Shown piece after piece: positions 6,650 to 9,059 of a DNA stretch of 9,059 bases. The position numbers and the translations under genes were made by a program. The stretch is from Gammaproteobacteria bacterium (GTDB lineage: Bacteria > Pseudomonadota > Gammaproteobacteria > Thiomicrospirales > Thiomicrospiraceae), in contig JAADDM010000213.1 in NCBI GenBank assembly GCA_013153955.1, positions 1 through 9,059 of the forward strand, given 5' to 3'. Below the pieces are notes generated by a model that worked only from the letters and a program-made list of their open reading frames with translations, ran no database searches and was not told the DNA's origin. Each line of letters opens with the position of its first letter. The stretch's first letter is position 1.

Positions 6650-7707
6650 GTCGTGTTAACGCCGGAACATCACAAAGTGCATTACTTCCTTGGTTGCAAG
6701 CCGCTTGGCAGCAGTGGCAGGGGCTTTCGAATCGCTTAGGGCACGCCTACCTGCTCTCGGGACCGAAAGGGTTGGGTATTGAGCAATTTGTCTCAAAAGC
6801 CATCGCTGCGGCACTCTGTTTACAGCCTATAGAAGCAACAGCTTGCGGGCAGTGTAAAGGCTGTCATCTATTGACAGGGCAGCAGCATCCTGATTTTTAT
6901 CATCTAGCACGTCTAGAGGATAAAAAAGAGATTACGATTGATCAGGTACGCCAGTTACTGGTCAAATTGACCGAAACGGCGCATCAAGGAGGCTACAAAG
7001 TGATTTGGGTTGAGGGGGTCGAACACCTGAATCAATCCGCCTTTAATGCGTTACTGAAAACCTTAGAAGAGCCTGCGGACAAAACCCTATTTTTACTAAC
7101 AACTCATGCGTTAGGTCGCTTACCTGCGACGATCAAAAGTCGCTGTCAGTTAATGAGCTTTACCCCGCCAATGCTACCCGAAGCCATTGAGTGGTTACAT
7201 CAGCAGCAACCTCAAACAGATATTACTCTGATTAAACGTGCATTGCGGCTGAGTTGGGGGGCGCCAATAGATGCTTTGGCTTGGATAGAGTCCGCACAAT
7301 TTGAAGAAGATGCAGCTTGGAAAGAGGGCTTGAAGCAGCTTCAATCAGGTCGTAAGACTGTCTCTAAAGTGGTTGCAGAGTGGATTAAATGGCCTGCCCC
7401 GTTAAATGTGTTCGATTATTTCTATCAGTGGACAGTATCAGGAGCACGATCGGTCACCTATTCAAGTAACCGTTCAGAAGGTGCGGAGCAAGCTGAGTGG
7501 CACTTGGACGAGGCACAGCGGTTACAGCTTCAAAATTGGTTGCGGTTTCAACAAGCGGTCTTGCAAGCCAAGCAGGACTGGTTAGGCAATGCAAACAAGG
7601 AGTTGGTACTGGAGACGCTGTGTCTAGAATGGCTTGAGGTTCAACAACTGGCCGTGCCTTTTCACTCTGTTTTTCAATCAAATTTACAAAAAGGAACTTT
7701 GCCGTGA
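6646..7707 (+). CDS. holB: DNA polymerase III subunit delta' (HolB)
   Basis: HolB is the delta' subunit of the clamp-loader complex that places the beta sliding clamp on DNA during replication. The product is 353 residues against 334 in E. coli. It belongs to the AAA+ clamp-loader family. The nucleotide-binding loop position reads SGPKGLGIEQF (residues 38-48) and lacks the GK(S/T) of a working Walker A, as is known for gammaproteobacterial delta'. Four cysteines (58, 67, 70, 73) form the zinc module. FNALLKTLEEP and the SRC arginine-finger motif (165-167) are intact. The C-terminal collar region (from about 210) is poorly conserved, as expected. It overlaps tmk by 4 bp at its start and tatD by 4 bp at its end, so the three are translationally coupled. 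Confidence 0.94.
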   Translation: MSRVNAGTSQSALLPWLQAAWQQWQGLSNRLGHAYLLSGPKGLGIEQFVSKAIAAALCLQPIEATACGQCKGCHLLTGQQHPDFYHLARLEDKKEITIDQVRQLLVKLTETAHQGGYKVIWVEGVEHLNQSAFNALLKTLEEPADKTLFLLTTHALGRLPATIKSRCQLMSFTPPMLPEAIEWLHQQQPQTDITLIKRALRLSWGAPIDALAWIESAQFEEDAAWKEGLKQLQSGRKTVSKVVAEWIKWPAPLNVFDYFYQWTVSGARSVTYSSNRSEGAEQAEWHLDEAQRLQLQNWLRFQQAVLQAKQDWLGNANKELVLETLCLEWLEVQQLAVPFHSVFQSNLQKGTLP

Positions 7708-8492
7708 TTATTGATTCACATTGCCACTTAAATATATTGCCAGAAGATAAGGTGGGCACGGTAGACGCTGTGCTAGAAAAAGCGCGCGAGCTTGGTGTGG
7801 AGAAAGTATTGTGTGTGGCTATTAATCCAGCGCAGTGGGAGGATGTTCTGAGGCTTGCTGATCAGTATGAGTCTGTCTATGCAGCCATCGGTATTCACCC
7901 TTGTGAGGAGCGCAATGTTGTTGTGACGGATGAGGCGCTAATTAAAGCCGCTTCGCATCCAAAAGTGATTGCCATTGGAGAGGTGGGCTTAGATTACTTT
8001 CACTTTGAAGAGGATGCTGCGATTGAGGGTGGAATGGACTGGCAGCATGAACGCTTTAAACAGCATATCCGAATTGCCAAGCAACTTGATAAGCCTTTAA
8101 TTATCCATACGCGCAACTCAACTCCTGACTGTCTAACGATTTTAGAGACAGAGGGCGCGGCTAAAGTCGGTGGCATTATGCACTGTTTTGTTGAGGATAT
8201 GCAGACCGCGAATCGCGCAATGGAGATTGGGTTTTATATCTCTTTTTCGGGCATTGTTACTTTTAAAAATGCAAAAGACCTTAAAACTGTGGCTACCGAC
8301 ATCCCGCTGGATAGAGTGCTGGTTGAGACAGATTCTCCTTACTTAGCGCCGATGCCCTTTCGAGGGAAGACCAATCAACCGGGCTATACCCGATATGTTG
8401 TTGAGGAGATTGCTAAATTGAAAGGGGTCTCGTTTGAAGCCGTTGCAGAGGCGACGACCCATAATTTTAATCGACTGTTCAAGCTTGATTAA
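7704..8492 (+). CDS. TatD-family metal-dependent hydrolase (YcfH-like)
   Basis: This is a cytoplasmic TIM-barrel amidohydrolase of the TatD DNase family. The family is reported to include 3'-5' exonucleases and D-aminoacyl-tRNA-related activities, and the exact substrate of this paralogue is unsettled. At 262 residues it has normal length. The metal ligands are all present: H6 and H8 in DSHCHL, E93 in AIGEVGLDYF, H135 in IIHTRN, H160 in IMHCF and D210 in VETDSPYLAP. The C-terminal RGKTNQPGYTRYVVEEIA is characteristic of the YcfH group. It starts with GTG at 7704 inside the holB stop (GTGA overlap). AAGGA at 7691-7695 lies 8 nt upstream. E. coli ycfH has the same position after holB; no pilZ lies between them here. 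Confidence 0.93.
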   Translation: MIIDSHCHLNILPEDKVGTVDAVLEKARELGVEKVLCVAINPAQWEDVLRLADQYESVYAAIGIHPCEERNVVVTDEALIKAASHPKVIAIGEVGLDYFHFEEDAAIEGGMDWQHERFKQHIRIAKQLDKPLIIHTRNSTPDCLTILETEGAAKVGGIMHCFVEDMQTANRAMEIGFYISFSGIVTFKNAKDLKTVATDIPLDRVLVETDSPYLAPMPFRGKTNQPGYTRYVVEEIAKLKGVSFEAVAEATTHNFNRLFKLD

Positions 8493-8499
8493 AAGAGGA

Positions 8500-8528
8500 G
8501 AATAGGGAAGCGTCATAAATACCTATTC
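8500..8528 (+). repeat. Inverted repeat after tatD
   Basis: GAATAGG (8500-8506) and CCTATTC (8522-8528) form a 7-bp stem with a 15-nt loop just after the tatD stop. GATTTTAAA follows, a weak T run. It may help end the transcript or protect the 3' end together with the stronger stem at 8555-8577. Confidence 0.4.
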
Positions 8529-8554
8529 CGATTTTAAATATACGCGTTACCCAG

Positions 8555-8587
8555 CGGGTTTAGATAATCTAAGCCCGTGATTTATTT
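8555..8587 (+). terminator. Probable terminator after tatD
   Basis: CGGGTTTAGA (8555-8564) pairs with TCTAAGCCCG (8568-8577) over 10 bp with one G-U pair and a 3-nt loop. It is followed by TGATTTATTT (8578-8587), an interrupted T-rich tail. The stem is strong and the tail imperfect, so termination of the tmk-holB-tatD unit is likely but not certain. Confidence 0.65.
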
Positions 8588-8670
8588 GTTTGATTCCTTT
8601 ATCTATTTTTCATCTGAATGCTTTCGTTACCTGTTGAATGGCCTAGCCTGCTGATAGTAACAGCCACCTC

Positions 8671-8694
8671 TATAAAATAAAGTGAGACCTCCTT
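8671..8694 (+). promoter_or_regulatory. Possible -10 box and leader of the ABC exporter gene
   Basis: TATAAA (8671-8676), within TATAAAATAA, resembles a -10 element 19 nt before the ATG at 8695. No good -35 is seen at the proper distance. If used, it would give a leader of only about a dozen bases. There is no Shine-Dalgarno sequence before the ATG; instead ACCTCCTTA (8687-8695) reads like the 3' tail of 16S rRNA. The promoter call is weak. Confidence 0.25.
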
Positions 8695-9059
8695 ATGCGC
8701 CCTATGTCAGCAGAGCCTTTAAAAAAAGTTACGGTGACCGCATCCTCTGACCGGTCCTATACTTGGCAGCGAATTTTTGAACTGGTCAAACAGCATAAAC
8801 CTGAGCTGATTAAAGCACATATCATCGCTTTTTTTGCCATGCTGGCAACCGTACCTTTGCCACTACTGCTGCCCATATTAGTGGATGAAGTGCTGCTTGA
8901 TAAGCCGGGGCCGATTGTAGCTTTTTTACAGTTTTTTGGTTCGCCAGAGTGGTATGGTCCTGTGTATTACATTGCTGTGATTACCGCGATTACGATTATG
9001 CTACGCGGTATTGGACTCGGTTTGGGAGTTTGGCAGATGCAGCAATTTACAGTCATTGC
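8695..9059 (+). CDS. ABC exporter (fused permease/ATPase), N-terminal part; runs off the window
   Basis: The first 121 codons are visible and the frame is still open at the window end. After a hydrophilic N-terminus (about residues 1-38, with SYTWQRIFELVKQHKPEL) comes a first membrane segment, about residues 42-63. It continues into PILVDEVLLDKPGP, the start of the ABC type-1 exporter membrane domain as in MsbA-like half-transporters. A second hydrophobic stretch follows at about 89-112 (VYYIAVITAITIMLRGIGLGLGV). No nucleotide-binding motifs are reached, so the ATPase half is inferred from the family. ATG 8695 is the first possible start, since TGA at 8683 closes the frame upstream; ATG 8704 is an alternative. 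No ribosome site is evident. Substrate is unknown; lipid A/lipid or peptide/toxin export are options. It lies beyond the tatD terminator and is probably a separate unit. Confidence 0.75.
   Translation, partial: MRPMSAEPLKKVTVTASSDRSYTWQRIFELVKQHKPELIKAHIIAFFAMLATVPLPLLLPILVDEVLLDKPGPIVAFLQFFGSPEWYGPVYYIAVITAITIMLRGIGLGLGVWQMQQFTVI

Noticed and set aside
6763..6795. Missing GK(S/T) in the HolB nucleotide loop as a sign of a broken gene
   Set aside because: E. coli delta' also lacks a working Walker A motif, and the zinc cysteines and SRC motif are intact, so this is normal for the family.
7454..7759. Minus-strand frame over the holB-tatD junction
   Set aside because: It is antisense to two well-supported, overlapping genes and has no family motif.
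8687..8694. AAGGAGGT on the minus strand as a ribosome site for a reverse gene
   Set aside because: No ATG, GTG or TTG lies at a usable distance on that strand; the first GTG is about 25 nt away and leads into the hairpin-rich gap.

Overview
The window is an ordinary chromosomal stretch of a gammaproteobacterium. It carries the conserved fatty-acid, folate, cell-wall and DNA-replication gene string fabG-acpP-fabF-pabB-pabC-mltG-tmk-holB-tatD, followed by the start of an unrelated ABC exporter gene. All genes lie on the + strand. The order matches the well-known E. coli cluster (fabG-acpP-fabF-pabC-yceG-tmk-holB-ycfH) with two differences: a pabB gene lies between fabF and pabC, and no pilZ lies between holB and tatD (Pseudomonas has one there). 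Base composition is moderate and protein motifs are gammaproteobacterial. A sulfur-oxidising Thiotrichales member (Thiomicrospira/Thiomicrorhabdus-like) is my guess for the organism; this is an impression only, since nothing in the window fixes the genus.

Layout: 1-375 is the 3' half of fabG. 376-553 is an AT-rich gap that probably holds the acpP promoter. acpP (554-787) ends at a strong intrinsic terminator (810-836), so it can be made as a short, abundant single-gene message. 788-993 holds that terminator and the fabF leader, with two inverted repeats. fabF (TTG start, 994), pabB, pabC and mltG (2283-5901) are closely spaced and look like one transcription unit. It ends in a gap (5902-6013) with a hairpin across the mltG stop and a terminator-like hairpin 20 nt before tmk. 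tmk, holB and tatD (6014-8492) overlap by 4 bp at each junction and form a tight unit. 8493-8694 contains two inverted repeats, one likely a terminator, before the 5' part of an ABC exporter gene (8695 to the window end).

Functional links: FabG, AcpP and FabF are the ketoacyl reductase, acyl carrier and condensing enzyme of type II fatty-acid elongation. PabB and PabC turn chorismate into p-aminobenzoate for folate. MltG trims nascent peptidoglycan. Tmk makes dTDP (folate is also needed for dTMP synthesis). HolB is the delta' clamp-loader subunit, and TatD is a metal-dependent nuclease/hydrolase.

I found no mobile element, CRISPR array, tRNA, rRNA or clear novel system. The observations most worth checking are the TrpE-like PIAGT motif in PabB, the structured leaders before fabF and tmk, and an anti-Shine-Dalgarno-like sequence just before the ABC gene start.
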